The notes under the pieces: model-generated
Database searches by the model: none
Told to the model about the DNA's origin: nothing
Seen by the model: only the letters and a program-made list of their open reading frames with translations
Shown here: in pieces, positions 17,259 through 25,776 of the stretch
How positions within the stretch are numbered: the stretch's first letter is position 1
How the letters are laid out: each line of letters starts with the position of its first letter
Made by a program: the position numbers and the translations under genes
Assembly: GCA_934755305.1 (NCBI GenBank)
Contig: CAKVLD010000016.1
Coordinates: 1 to 51,778 of the forward strand
Length of the DNA stretch: 51,778 nt
Direction: 5' to 3'
Source of the DNA: an uncultured Clostridium sp.
GTDB taxonomy: Bacteria > Bacillota > Clostridia > Clostridiales > Clostridiaceae

Positions 17259-18353
17259 ATGAAAAAGAAAATTGCAAGCTTAGTTCTTGCTGCATTAGTT
17301 TTTACAGGAGCTGAAGGTTTAACTCTTTCACTTCCTCAAATGACAACTATTGCTTCTGCTGCTACTTCTGTGGTTAGCTATAGTGCAACTGGAACTGTTA
17401 ACACTACTTCTGGTAACTTAAATGTTAGAAAGGATGCTAATACTAGTTCAACTATTTTAGGTAAATTAGCTAAGGGGACTAAGGTTACTATAGTTGGTAA
17501 AACTAGCGATGGTAAATGGTACAAAATCAAATACAATAATGGTTATGGTTTTGTAAGTTCTCAATATGTTAAAGTAAACTCTAGTACACCTGCTGAAACT
17601 ACTTCTAAAGGATATGTAAAAATCTCATCAGGTAACTTAAATGTTAGAAAAGCTCCTAATACTAGTTCAGCTATCTTAGGAAAACTTGCTAATGGTACTG
17701 AAGTTACTTTAGTAGGTAATGCATCTAATGGATGGTATAAAATTAAATATAACAATGGCTATGGATATGTAAGTTCTCAATACATTACTAAAACTAAGCC
17801 AAAACCTACACCTACTCCAAATGTGTCTCAAGCTAGAAAAGATATCATAGCTAGAGCTCAAGCAATGGTAGATATGAAGTGGACAACTCCTAAACAATTC
17901 AGTGGATGGAAAGGACAAACTACTTTCAAAACTGGAACAACATATACAGGAATGCCATATTCACAAACAGGTAACCAAATGACAAGTCCAAGTAATTTTA
18001 CAAACAGTATTAAAAATTACTCTGGTAGCTTAACACTTACTTCACCTCAAACACAACCACGTTTTGGTAATGATTGTAGTGGATTTGTAAGTGCAGCTTG
18101 GGGAATTAGTAGACATACTACCAGCACTCTACCAAATGTTTCTAAGGAAATAAGTTACAATGATTTACAACCTGGTGACATCTTAAATCACGCAGGAGAT
18201 CATACATTTATCTTCAAAAAATGGGCAAATGCTAACAAGACTGAAATGGTAGTTTTAGAACAAACTCCACCTCATGCTATAGAAACTATAAAGACAGTTT
18301 CTAAGTGTAAAGCTAGACCTTATACAGCTAGAAGATTAAATACACTTAAATAA
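17259..18353 (+). CDS. Secreted peptidoglycan hydrolase: two SH3b domains plus NlpC/P60-like peptidase
   Basis: 364 aa. Sec signal MKKKIASLVLAALVFTGAEG with cleavage near ASA. Two bacterial SH3 domains follow (about 45-105 and 118-178), both with GNLNVRK, ILGKL and GYGFVSSQY-type motifs, for binding wall peptides. A proline linker leads to the cysteine peptidase: Cys in NDCSGFVSAAWG, His in AGDHTFIFKKW, and a third polar site in VLEQTPPHA. It would cut stem peptides in the wall. ATG follows AAGGGGGAA. It has its own terminator. The N-to-C order of SH3 before NlpC/P60 is common in clostridial autolysins. Confidence 0.9.
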   Translation: MKKKIASLVLAALVFTGAEGLTLSLPQMTTIASAATSVVSYSATGTVNTTSGNLNVRKDANTSSTILGKLAKGTKVTIVGKTSDGKWYKIKYNNGYGFVSSQYVKVNSSTPAETTSKGYVKISSGNLNVRKAPNTSSAILGKLANGTEVTLVGNASNGWYKIKYNNGYGYVSSQYITKTKPKPTPTPNVSQARKDIIARAQAMVDMKWTTPKQFSGWKGQTTFKTGTTYTGMPYSQTGNQMTSPSNFTNSIKNYSGSLTLTSPQTQPRFGNDCSGFVSAAWGISRHTTSTLPNVSKEISYNDLQPGDILNHAGDHTFIFKKWANANKTEMVVLEQTPPHAIETIKTVSKCKARPYTARRLNTLK

Positions 18354-18401
18354 TTCTTAATTAAATATTAAAAGCATAATACACTTAAATATATATGTTT
18401 T

Positions 18402-18443
18402 AAAGTTAACCCTCTATTAAGTGCGAGGAGGGTTAACTTTTTA
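18402..18443 (+). terminator. Terminator of the SH3-NlpC/P60 gene
   Basis: AAAGTTAACCCTC pairs with GAGGGTTAACTTT followed by T residues. Confidence 0.88.
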
Positions 18444-18582
18444 TATTATACATATTTTTTATTGTATAAAAAGTATTATTTGTTATAATATTCCATATAA
18501 ATAAACTTTAAAAATAATCTATAAATAGCATACTACTTATTAAAAAAATCAATAAAACTTAGAAATATTATGAGGTGATTTA

Positions 18583-19098
18583 ATGTACATAAAGAATAAC
18601 CAATTAACAATTAGAAATGCAACAAAAGAAGATGCAGAAACATTAGCTACCTGGTGGAAAGATGGCTCTATTATGGCTCATGCAGGTTTTCCTAATGGCA
18701 TTGATACCTGCATAGATACATTAAAAAAGAATTTAGAACTACAAACTGATGCTTCAAAGATATTAATAATTGAATTTGATTCTAAAAGTATTGGTGAAAT
18801 GAATTATACAATTGAAGAAAATGTTGCTGAAATAGGAATAAAAATTTGTGATTTTGCTTATCAAAATCATGGCTATGGTACTACTTTATTAAAGATGTTA
18901 ATTAATTTTTTGTTTAACGATATGAAAGTTAAAGAAATAACACTTGATACTAATCTTAAAAACTTAAGAGCTCAACATGTTTATGAAAAGCTTGGTTTTA
19001 AAAAAGTTAGGGTTAATATTGATGCATGGGAAAACCAAATTCACGAATTACAATCTTCTGTAGATTATAAACTTTTAAAAGAAGATTTCATATTGTAG
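18583..19098 (+). CDS. GNAT-family N-acetyltransferase
   Basis: 171 aa, single GNAT domain close to the RimJ/RimL group. Starts with a typical LTIRNATKEDAETLATWWKD strand-helix. The acetyl-CoA loop is NHGYGTTLLKML, with DTNLKNLRAQHVYEKLGFKK as the usual last helix-strand. Substrate unknown. ATG follows GAGGTGATT. Lone gene between two terminators. Confidence 0.9.
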   Translation: MYIKNNQLTIRNATKEDAETLATWWKDGSIMAHAGFPNGIDTCIDTLKKNLELQTDASKILIIEFDSKSIGEMNYTIEENVAEIGIKICDFAYQNHGYGTTLLKMLINFLFNDMKVKEITLDTNLKNLRAQHVYEKLGFKKVRVNIDAWENQIHELQSSVDYKLLKEDFIL

Positions 19099-19156
19099 TT
19101 CTCTCCACCTCATGCTAATAACCGAAGTTAGTTAATAAAATTTTATACTTTTATAC

Positions 19157-19224
19157 AAAAAAATCTTGTGTTGTTGGTTCTGTTTATCTATTTGCCTGAA
19201 CTTAATCAACAACATAAGATTTCT
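19157..19224. terminator. Bidirectional terminator between GNAT and CLC genes
   Basis: AAATCTTGTGTTGTTG pairs with CAACAACATAAGATTT (one mismatch) around a 30-base loop, with A and T runs on the outer sides. Confidence 0.75.
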
Positions 19225-19294
19225 AAATTATCATAACATCTATACATCTTCACTTTAATACGATTTACTATTTAGTTTAATTGATTATCAACAT

Positions 19295-20494
19295 TTATTT
19301 TCCATTTTTTCTTTGTGCACCGTATATTGAAACATTACCATTAAACACATAAGCAAGTGCACAACATACAACAAAATAAGGCATATATTCATATCCAAAT
19401 ACCTCTGCCCCAATAAACATAGGTGCTAACAAAGTATTAGTTGCACTTCCAAAAACACTAGCATACCCTAAAGCTGCTACTAAAACAACTGGCATATTTA
19501 ATATTGTAGCCAAAACTGCTCCTAAAGTAGCTCCTATAGAAAATAAAGGAGTAACTTCTCCACCTTGAAACCCTGCTGCTAAAGTAACTACAGTTAAAAT
19601 TATCTTTAAGAACCAATCATATAAATATATTTCACTTCCATTAAAACTCATAGAAATTAAATTAGTTCCAAGCCCTGAATATCTTCCTTTATGGCATATT
19701 AGTAAAACTATACTTAAAACTATTCCTATTACAAGAATTCTTTTCTTAGGCTCTTCAAATAATTTTCCAAAATAAGCTTTTGCTTTTCCTAAAAAAGAAG
19801 CAAAAAATCCACCTACAATACCAAAGGAAATGCCTATTATAACAAGCTTAATTATAAATTCCATATTAACATCAACATTTGTATTCAAAGCTACTGAAAA
19901 CTTTTCCAGACCTAAAGAGTGAGAGGTAAAACTTGCTGTAAAGGATGCTATTATTGCTGAAAGTAATGCTCTATACTCTAACTTTCCTACAACTAACACC
20001 TCTAAGGCAAAGAATACTGCTGCTACTGGAGTTTGAAATAATCCTGCAAACCCTGCTGCCATTCCTGTTATTATTATTAATTTTCTATTTAAATTTAGTT
20101 TTTCCCCTACTATATTACCTATAGCTCCACCTATTTGAACTGCTACACCTTCCCTACCAGCACTTCCTCCGAAAAGATGAGTTAACCAAGTTGTAATCAT
20201 AACTAAAGGTACTAGCCTCTTAGGAATTTCCTCCTCTTCACCATGGGCTCTATTAAATACTAAAGTCATTCCTTTTACACTATTTTTACCATACTTAGTG
20301 TATAAAAATACTATAAGTAAACCAGCTATAGCTAAAAAGGGAAGTAAATAAAACTCTTTGCTTGCTCTAAAATCAGTAATAGCAATTAATACTCTTCCAA
20401 AAACAGTATCTATACCTCCTACTACTAATCCTAAAATAATAGAAACTAAACAAAAAGCAAACATTTCTTTATATTCATCATATAGTTTTTTCAT
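19295..20494 (-). CDS. CLC-family antiporter, probably the fluoride/proton (CLC-F) type
   Basis: 399 aa, about ten membrane helices. The selectivity regions differ from chloride CLCs: the usual GSGIP region is replaced by the HGEEEEIPKRL segment, the gating-glutamate motif is GGSAGREGVAVQIGG, and the GxFxP site is QGGEVTPLFSIGATLG. These variants are characteristic of CLC-F fluoride exporters, which protect against toxic fluoride. No fluoride riboswitch is recognisable upstream. ATG follows AAGGAGG. The substrate call is an inference from motifs. Confidence 0.78.
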   Translation of the reverse strand: MKKLYDEYKEMFAFCLVSIILGLVVGGIDTVFGRVLIAITDFRASKEFYLLPFLAIAGLLIVFLYTKYGKNSVKGMTLVFNRAHGEEEEIPKRLVPLVMITTWLTHLFGGSAGREGVAVQIGGAIGNIVGEKLNLNRKLIIITGMAAGFAGLFQTPVAAVFFALEVLVVGKLEYRALLSAIIASFTASFTSHSLGLEKFSVALNTNVDVNMEFIIKLVIIGISFGIVGGFFASFLGKAKAYFGKLFEEPKKRILVIGIVLSIVLLICHKGRYSGLGTNLISMSFNGSEIYLYDWFLKIILTVVTLAAGFQGGEVTPLFSIGATLGAVLATILNMPVVLVAALGYASVFGSATNTLLAPMFIGAEVFGYEYMPYFVVCCALAYVFNGNVSIYGAQRKNGK

Positions 20495-20556
20495 TTCTTC
20501 CTCCTTATTAAAATAAAAAAGCCTTAAAGCTTCATACTTTTAATGATTTTTAACAT

Positions 20557-20602
20557 TAAAAAGCTGATAATTTCTGCAATAACAATTACAGAACTCATCA
20601 GC
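20557..20602 (-). terminator. Terminator between the MCP and CLC genes
   Basis: GCTGATGAGTTCTG pairs with CAGAAATTATCAGC on the minus strand and is followed by TTTTT. A second, smaller hairpin with a T run (AAGC/GCTT) follows about 30 bases on, just ahead of the CLC ribosome site. Confidence 0.7.
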
Positions 20603-20633
20603 ATATATCTTAAAGTTAACATTATTTTTTTAA

Positions 20634-21635
20634 CTAGTCAACATTATATTTACCTTTATCTTGTTCTCTAAGTATTTTTATTTGATTAAGATGATTTAAA
20701 ATATTATTATAATAATCTGCCTTATTTTGAACTTCTAAAATTAATTCTTTAAGTTCATCATCATCTTCACTAGATTTTTGAACTATATTACTTAGATTTT
20801 CATCTATAGCCTCCATATTCTTTTTATTTTCTTCTTGGGCTTTCTTTACCTTGTCCATACTACTTGTAATGCCTTTACCTATTGATACTATTGCATTAAG
20901 TTGGCTTTCTGCGTTAGTTAACTCATCTATAGTATTCTTAACAAAATTTGCACCATCTATAGATTTTTCATTTAAAACCTTCATTATATTTGTCATTTTG
21001 TCTGTAGTATCTATAATGTCCTTTATGCTTTCTTGAGTATTTTCAGATAGCTTCTTAATTTCATTTGCCACTACTGAAAAACCTTTACCAGCCTCCCCTG
21101 CTCTTGCTGCTTCTATTGCAGCATTTAATGATAGCATATTAGTTTGGCTTGCTATAGATATAATAAGATTTGCCACTTTACTTATCTTTTCATATTCTAC
21201 TTCTAATTCTGCAAAGGAATTTACTACGTCATTAAATACATCATATACATCACTCATATGTGTAGATAACCCATTTATATTACTTCCAAGACCTCCTAGC
21301 TTATCTGCTGTTTTATCTATATTTTCAAATACTGTTAAAACAAGATTCTTCATACTTTCTGTACTTTCTGATAATGATGCTATATGACCTTCAGTTTCTT
21401 TTATTTGAGATGTTGTATACCTATTCCCGTCTAAAAGATCTTTTAATCCATAGGTGATATTACCCTCTATCTTTAATAAGTCATTTAAGTTAACATCCAT
21501 CTGATCTATTAAAACTGATACTTCCTTTTTGTATTTATCTCTATTTTCTTCTTCTTTAACTTCAATTTCTTTATTATCAGTTAGTTCTTCTAAGGCTACC
21601 ACTGCCTTTTTTCTGTTTCTTAATTTTTCAAACAT
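20634..21635 (-). CDS. Soluble methyl-accepting chemotaxis-type signal protein
   Basis: 333 aa, no membrane segments. Long coiled coil with the highly conserved MCP hairpin tip ASQTNMLSLNAAIEAARAGE followed by GKGFSVVANEIKKLSENTQ, which contacts CheA/CheW. With no periplasmic sensor it would read a cytoplasmic signal. It begins 19 bases after the FIST gene stop, so the FIST protein is the probable sensory input. ATG follows AGGGGGAG. Confidence 0.9.
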   Translation of the reverse strand: MFEKLRNRKKAVVALEELTDNKEIEVKEEENRDKYKKEVSVLIDQMDVNLNDLLKIEGNITYGLKDLLDGNRYTTSQIKETEGHIASLSESTESMKNLVLTVFENIDKTADKLGGLGSNINGLSTHMSDVYDVFNDVVNSFAELEVEYEKISKVANLIISIASQTNMLSLNAAIEAARAGEAGKGFSVVANEIKKLSENTQESIKDIIDTTDKMTNIMKVLNEKSIDGANFVKNTIDELTNAESQLNAIVSIGKGITSSMDKVKKAQEENKKNMEAIDENLSNIVQKSSEDDDELKELILEVQNKADYYNNILNHLNQIKILREQDKGKYNVD

Positions 21636-21654
21636 GAACTTCTCCCCCTAAAAC

Positions 21655-22695
21655 TTATTCTATTAATAAAAGCACCATAGTTTGATTAAAATGTTGCTTA
21701 TAAAATTGTTCTCCATAACATATAAAACCTGTTGTATTCTTACTTAAACTTAAAATTTGCCTGTCCACATCATTCCACAAACCTTCCTTTTCAAATTTTA
21801 AGCATCTTAGTATACAGTTTAATGCTAAGACAAAGTTTGGTTTGAATTTCGCCTTGTTTAATGTTGATTTTATAGTATCTACAGCATCCATAGGTTTTAA
21901 AACTTCTACAAAAGTATTGGGCATAACTTGACAGTAAAATGTTATAGACTTATCACTATTCACCTTCATTGGAGATGCTATATCTATGAACTTCCTAGAT
22001 ATCTTTCCCAAAGGATTATTCATAAAATACTCTTCTAGCATTTCCTCTGGCACATTTAAAGCTCTTGCATATTCAGAGCTTGCAGGTTTATTATTGAATG
22101 TTTTTACAACTCTTTTTATAGGATCTGCATCTGTGACTAATAATTTTTTACCTAAAGGTTCATATATATTTTCTTTTACAATTTGAGTTCTTCTTTTTGA
22201 GTTAAAGAAGAAAGCTATACTATGAACTTTTTTATGTCCAATATAAATTGGGGTTTCTTTAAAGTTTGTATAATCTCCAGCACTTCCTCCTATAACTTTA
22301 AATTTCTTATCAATGAAGAATAAAGTTGTCATTATACACTCTTCCATCCCAGATAATCCATCACATAAAAGTAAGCAGAAAGCATTTTTATTATCTTTTA
22401 CTTTATTGTATGCTCTTTGTAAATTATCTAGGCTTTTTATTGGTGGATATTTTATTTCTACTGCTTCACATTCTAATAGGTCATACTTAAATCCAGCGAT
22501 TACATTGGTTTTATATCCATTTTGGGTATATTCCCCTGAAGTCGAACATAATACTACATTATCTGATACTTTGCTTGATAATAAGTTTACTTTCTCTGGA
22601 CCACAAAAAATAACATAACCTTTATCACTTTCTTGACTTATGTATTCTATGGTCTCTTCTATTGTTTGAAAATTAAAAGTTTCCATCTTCAACAT
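21655..22695 (-). CDS. FIST-domain sensory protein
   Basis: 346 aa. FIST_N and FIST_C are recognisable: VVLCSTSGEYTQNGYKTNVI and LLCDGLSGMEECIM, then FKVIGGSAGDYTNFKETPIY and, in the second half, EYARALNVPEEML, NPLGKI and TTGFICYGEQFY. FIST domains are proposed to bind small ligands such as amino acids and sit beside signalling modules. First gene of an operon with the soluble MCP. ATG follows GAGGGGAACG. Confidence 0.88.
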   Translation of the reverse strand: MLKMETFNFQTIEETIEYISQESDKGYVIFCGPEKVNLLSSKVSDNVVLCSTSGEYTQNGYKTNVIAGFKYDLLECEAVEIKYPPIKSLDNLQRAYNKVKDNKNAFCLLLCDGLSGMEECIMTTLFFIDKKFKVIGGSAGDYTNFKETPIYIGHKKVHSIAFFFNSKRRTQIVKENIYEPLGKKLLVTDADPIKRVVKTFNNKPASSEYARALNVPEEMLEEYFMNNPLGKISRKFIDIASPMKVNSDKSITFYCQVMPNTFVEVLKPMDAVDTIKSTLNKAKFKPNFVLALNCILRCLKFEKEGLWNDVDRQILSLSKNTTGFICYGEQFYKQHFNQTMVLLLIE

Positions 22696-22790
22696 CGTTC
22701 CCCTCTTATTAATTTGCAGTATATGTATATTATATCATTTTGTGTATCTTTATACTATTTTTATGACTATGAATTTCGTAGATAAATTTC

Positions 22791-22866
22791 TTTCTTAAAT
22801 AAATGTTGTTGTGTAAAGTGAAAACTTTTCATTTAATGTGCTTTCTCAAATAAATGTTGGTAAAAT
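22791..22866 (+). repeat. Dispersed intergenic repeat, locus A (two direct copies)
   Basis: Copy A1 at 22791-22820 (TTTCTTAAATAAATGTTGTT...) and copy A2 at 22837-22866 (TGTGCTTTCTCAAATAAATG...) share the core AAATAAATGTTG with loci B and C. Both are in direct orientation in the divergent gap between the FIST and DUF1622 genes. Confidence 0.65.
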
Positions 22867-22940
22867 AAAATAATTCTGTATTTTTTCTGAATAAATTAAG
22901 ATACTATATTACGGAAGAACTTTTTGGGAGTGATTATTGT

Positions 22941-23267
22941 ATGTTGGAGGAAATGATTAATAAATATCTACCATTTTTTATAACCATCCTTGAAATAATG
23001 GGGATAATAGTTGTATTAACTGGATCTATGAAAGCTTTCTATCATTATGTTTTTCAACTATTTAAAAAAACTGATTATCCTATAAAATTTAAATTTGCCA
23101 ACACTTTAGCTACAGGACTAGAATTTAAATTAGCAGCTGAAATCTTAAAAACAGTTTTAGTAAAGAGTTTAGACGAACTTATTATTATTGCAGCAGTAAG
23201 TTTACTTAGAGGATTTATGTCCTTTATAATCTATTGGGAAATGAAAAATGAATCTAGAAATGAATAA
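22941..23267 (+). CDS. DUF1622 membrane protein
   Basis: 108 aa with about three membrane helices: LPFFITILEIMGIIVVLTGS, GLEFKLAAEILKTVL, then IIIAAVSLLRGFMSFIIYWE and a short charged tail. This layout matches DUF1622, a family of small integral membrane proteins without known function. The start ATG follows GGGAGTG. Bounded downstream by a strong terminator. Confidence 0.87.
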   Translation: MLEEMINKYLPFFITILEIMGIIVVLTGSMKAFYHYVFQLFKKTDYPIKFKFANTLATGLEFKLAAEILKTVLVKSLDELIIIAAVSLLRGFMSFIIYWEMKNESRNE

Positions 23268-23352
23268 AAAGAATGAAAAATATATATTTTTCTTGCCTTA
23301 TGATCTTACATATGTTATTCTAAATGAGCAGTTGGTACAATAGTGCTGATTT

Positions 23353-23400
23353 AGGGAGCTTGATTTGTCTTTCGCCGGATGTCAAGCTCCCTTACTTTTT
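23353..23400. terminator. Bidirectional terminator between DUF1622 and YeiL-like genes
   Basis: AGGGAGCTTGA pairs perfectly with TCAAGCTCCCT. The 18-base loop is unusually GC-rich for this window (TTCGCCGGAT). Confidence 0.85.
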
Positions 23401-23401
23401 A

Positions 23402-24088
23402 TTAATTTTCGTATAAATCTGATGCTATATCCTTAAGTTCTCTAAAATTTAATACTTTATAGTAATCCTCTTCTTTTTCTATAATTTTTCTTTCCATTAA
23501 TGATTTTATAGTTCTTAAAAGATGTCTATAACTACATCCTAATAATTCTGCTAAATAAGTTAAATTTTCTTTAAATACAAAATCTTTCTCTATCTTTTCA
23601 CCAGTAACTAAAATATAACTTGCAAGTCTATTTTCCAATGGATAAAGTATATTTATTGATCCGTTCTTTGAAGTTTGCTTTAACTTTTTAACTAAAGAAT
23701 CACAAGTATATCTTAAATATTTAACATCTTTTAATAAAATGTTTCTAACCTTTTCATAATCAAGTGCTATAAGATAAGAATCTTCAATAGCTGTAACATT
23801 AGCATCTGCATTTTCATAATTAATTAATTCTATATCACCTAAAGTCATAAATGGATAATAGAAAGCAATCAAAAGCGACTTTCCATTTTCCAAAACTCTA
23901 TAAACTTTCAATTTTCCTTGCACAAAAAAATATAACTTATCTATCTTTTCATTTTGTATACATATATTTTCGCCTTTATTAAATAAATGTATCTCCATAA
24001 CTCTACTTAAATCCTGACTAAATATATTGTTAATATTATATTTTTCCATGTAAAATCTTTTAAGTTTCTCATCATTAACTTTAATCAT
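23402..24088 (-). CDS. Crp/Fnr-family regulator, YeiL-like
   Basis: 228 aa. N-terminal cyclic-nucleotide-type barrel (NKGENICIQNEKIDKLYFFV, GKLKVYRVLENGKSLLIAFY), a dimerisation helix and a helix-turn-helix (TYLAELLGCSYRHLLRTIKS). The phrase PLENRLASYIL and overall layout are YeiL-like. It is divergent from a pair of YdcZ transporters with a 14-bp palindrome in the shared gap, so it probably controls them and itself. ATG follows AAGAGGCG. Confidence 0.87.
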   Translation of the reverse strand: MIKVNDEKLKRFYMEKYNINNIFSQDLSRVMEIHLFNKGENICIQNEKIDKLYFFVQGKLKVYRVLENGKSLLIAFYYPFMTLGDIELINYENADANVTAIEDSYLIALDYEKVRNILLKDVKYLRYTCDSLVKKLKQTSKNGSINILYPLENRLASYILVTGEKIEKDFVFKENLTYLAELLGCSYRHLLRTIKSLMERKIIEKEEDYYKVLNFRELKDIASDLYEN

Positions 24089-24123
24089 AACACGCGCCTC
24101 TTAATTAAATAATCTTTTTTACT

Positions 24124-24137
24124 ATGACATATGTCAT
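24124..24137. promoter_or_regulatory. Palindromic operator candidate (ATGACATATGTCAT)
   Basis: A perfect 14-bp palindrome midway between the divergent YeiL-like regulator and the YdcZ pair. The TGACA-N2-TGTCA form resembles operators bound by Crp/Fnr-type dimers. Confidence 0.55.
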
Positions 24138-24195
24138 ACTACAATTCAATAGTTTTATGCTAAATTATTTATAGAAATTTAGGAGGACTTATTTT

Positions 24196-24618
24196 ATGTT
24201 TAATTTTTTATCAATATTTATAGGTATACTTATAGGTCTAATGACTAGTTTCAATGGAATTTTATCTACATATCTTGGAAACTTTTCATCAACTGTAATA
24301 ATTCATTTAGCTGGACTTATAGGTGTAATAGTAGTACTAATTGTAACAAAATCAAAATTAACTTTTGATAAAACATTACCACTTACTCTTTATAGCGCAG
24401 GTGTTATTGGTGTTTTTACAGTTCTATTTTGTAACTTTTCCTTTCCTCATGTTGGAGCAGCTTTAGTTACAGCTTTAGGATTACTTGGCCAAACTGTATC
24501 TTCTATAATTATAGATCACTATGGCTTGCTTGGAGTTAATGTTTCGAAGTTTAATTCTAAAAAGTTAATTGGTCTTGGAATTATTTTAATTGGACTAGTT
24601 ATTATGACTGTTTATTAG
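24196..24618 (+). CDS. YdcZ-type DMT small transporter, first subunit
   Basis: 140 aa, about five short membrane helices; YdcZ/DUF606 member of the drug/metabolite transporter superfamily. Typical stretches are IGLMTSFNGILSTYLG, IIHLAGLIGVIVVLIV, and GAALVTALGLLGQTVSSIII. Start ATG follows AGGAGGAC. Followed 13 bases later by a homologous gene, suggesting a heterodimer with opposed topology. Probably controlled by the divergent YeiL-like gene. Confidence 0.88.
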   Translation: MFNFLSIFIGILIGLMTSFNGILSTYLGNFSSTVIIHLAGLIGVIVVLIVTKSKLTFDKTLPLTLYSAGVIGVFTVLFCNFSFPHVGAALVTALGLLGQTVSSIIIDHYGLLGVNVSKFNSKKLIGLGIILIGLVIMTVY

Positions 24619-24631
24619 GGAGGATTTTTTT

Positions 24632-25087
24632 ATGTTATATATTCTAATTGCAATCTTATCTGGAGTAACTATTGTTATTTCTAGAATTGTAAATGCAAAT
24701 CTTGCAGATAAAATGGGACTTTTTCAAAGTACCTTTTACAACTTTTTAACCGGATTACTTTTTTCTTCTTTGATTTTATTTTTTGCTAATGAAAACTTTG
24801 ACTTACAGGCTATAACTAGCACTTCTGTTCCTTTTTACGCTTACATAGGTGGAATAATTGGTATTTTTTCAATTTCTCTTTCTAATTATGTTGCACCAAA
24901 AATATCTGCATTTTATATGACTTTACTTATATTTATTGGACAAATAGGAATTGGTATTTTTATTGATTATTTAGTTTCTAATGAAGTTTCTATAGGTAAG
25001 ATTATTGGTGGAATATTAGTTGCTATCGGACTTTCTTATAACTTGTCCATAGACAAAAAATCAGCCCAAACAAAACCACAATATTAG
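24632..25087 (+). CDS. YdcZ-type DMT small transporter, second subunit
   Basis: 151 aa, homologous to the preceding gene: VTIVISRIVNANLADKMGLF, YNFLTGLLFSSLILFF, and KISAFYMTLLIFIGQIGIGI. About five membrane helices and a charged C-terminus. Start follows AGGGAGGA. The tandem arrangement is the usual one for the family. The exported or imported substrate is unknown. Confidence 0.88.
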   Translation: MLYILIAILSGVTIVISRIVNANLADKMGLFQSTFYNFLTGLLFSSLILFFANENFDLQAITSTSVPFYAYIGGIIGIFSISLSNYVAPKISAFYMTLLIFIGQIGIGIFIDYLVSNEVSIGKIIGGILVAIGLSYNLSIDKKSAQTKPQY

Positions 25088-25110
25088 AAGTCCTTTGGGC
25101 TTCTATTTTT
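25085..25110 (+). terminator. Terminator of the YdcZ pair
   Basis: AGAAGTCC and GGGCTTCT form a short stem with loop TTT, followed by ATTTTTT; it overlaps the last codon of the second gene. Confidence 0.75.
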
Positions 25111-25117
25111 TATGCTA

Positions 25118-25292
25118 GTGTGCTTTTTAAGATAAATGTTGTTATTTTTTATATATTTTTTGTATAGCTTTGAAACTACTATTTTTTATAACTTTTCTTA
25201 TACATATAACAACATTTATCCTAAAAAGAACTTTATATGAAGAATCTTTAATTTATCTATCCATAAAAATTACAACATTTATTAAAAAAAGA
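25118..25292. repeat. Dispersed intergenic repeat, locus B (three copies, two inverted)
   Basis: B1 at 25118-25150 reads GTGCTTTTTAAGATAAATGT plus TGTTATTTT. B2 at 25205-25231 is its inverse (AACAACATTTATCCTAAAAA, then GAAC). B3 at 25266-25292 is a second inverse copy (ACAACATTTATTAAAAAAAG). B1 and B2 would fold as a ~115-bp inverted-repeat element. Same family as loci A and C. The rest of the gap up to 25383 shows nothing else I can name. Confidence 0.75.
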
Positions 25293-25383
25293 AATTAATA
25301 TATGAAATGTATTATTTTAATGTATCATTATTCCCTATTTTCTCATAATATGGATTATATCAGCAATGTTATAGGTTTGGTTT

Positions 25384-25701
25384 ATGGAGGATTTTGACTT
25401 TTTCAACGCAGATACTCTTAACGCATTAAATACTACAAATACTTCAGGTAATAATCTTGTAAACTTTGATGACGTCCTTTGCTTACAAAATGCAACTAAT
25501 GCAAATAATGCAAATGTATTAGGCCTTTTCAGTAATGTCTTATGTCAAACTCAAGGATTACTAGTATTACTTATAATCCTTTACTGGTGGAATACTCAAT
25601 ATTATAGTAATTATTTGATGTATTCAAATAACAATCTTATGTGTACCAACGCTTGTACTCTTAATCAGTTACTATGTTGTTGTACTAGAAATAATAAATA
25701 G
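25384..25701 (+). CDS. Asn-rich, Cys-tailed hypothetical protein
   Basis: 105 aa. N-terminal half rich in Asn/Thr (TLNALNTTNTSGNNLVNFDD, NATNANNANV), a hydrophobic aromatic middle (LLVLLIILYWWNTQYYSNYL) and a C-terminal cluster of cysteines (CTNACTLNQLLCCC). The ribosome site is poor: GGAGG lies inside the ORF rather than ahead of the ATG, so the start is uncertain. Composition recalls small spore-coat or surface proteins, and a CATAATAT box about 40 bases upstream would suit a sporulation sigma factor, but both are guesses. It has a strong terminator. Confidence 0.55.
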   Translation: MEDFDFFNADTLNALNTTNTSGNNLVNFDDVLCLQNATNANNANVLGLFSNVLCQTQGLLVLLIILYWWNTQYYSNYLMYSNNNLMCTNACTLNQLLCCCTRNNK

Positions 25702-25776
25702 AGTTATGCCATGACGAACTTAGATGGAGTAAAAAATATTAACTTACTCTTAATGCTAAAAAAAGAAGTGCACTTA

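Noticed and set aside
20495..20633. Fluoride riboswitch ahead of the CLC gene
   Set aside because: No GGNGATGG/CCATAA-type aptamer core; the structure seen is a plain hairpin with T run belonging to the preceding gene.
25384..25396. Alternative TTG start just after GGAGG for the Asn-rich protein
   Set aside because: The TTG is out of frame and only a few bases from the GGAGG, so it cannot be the start.
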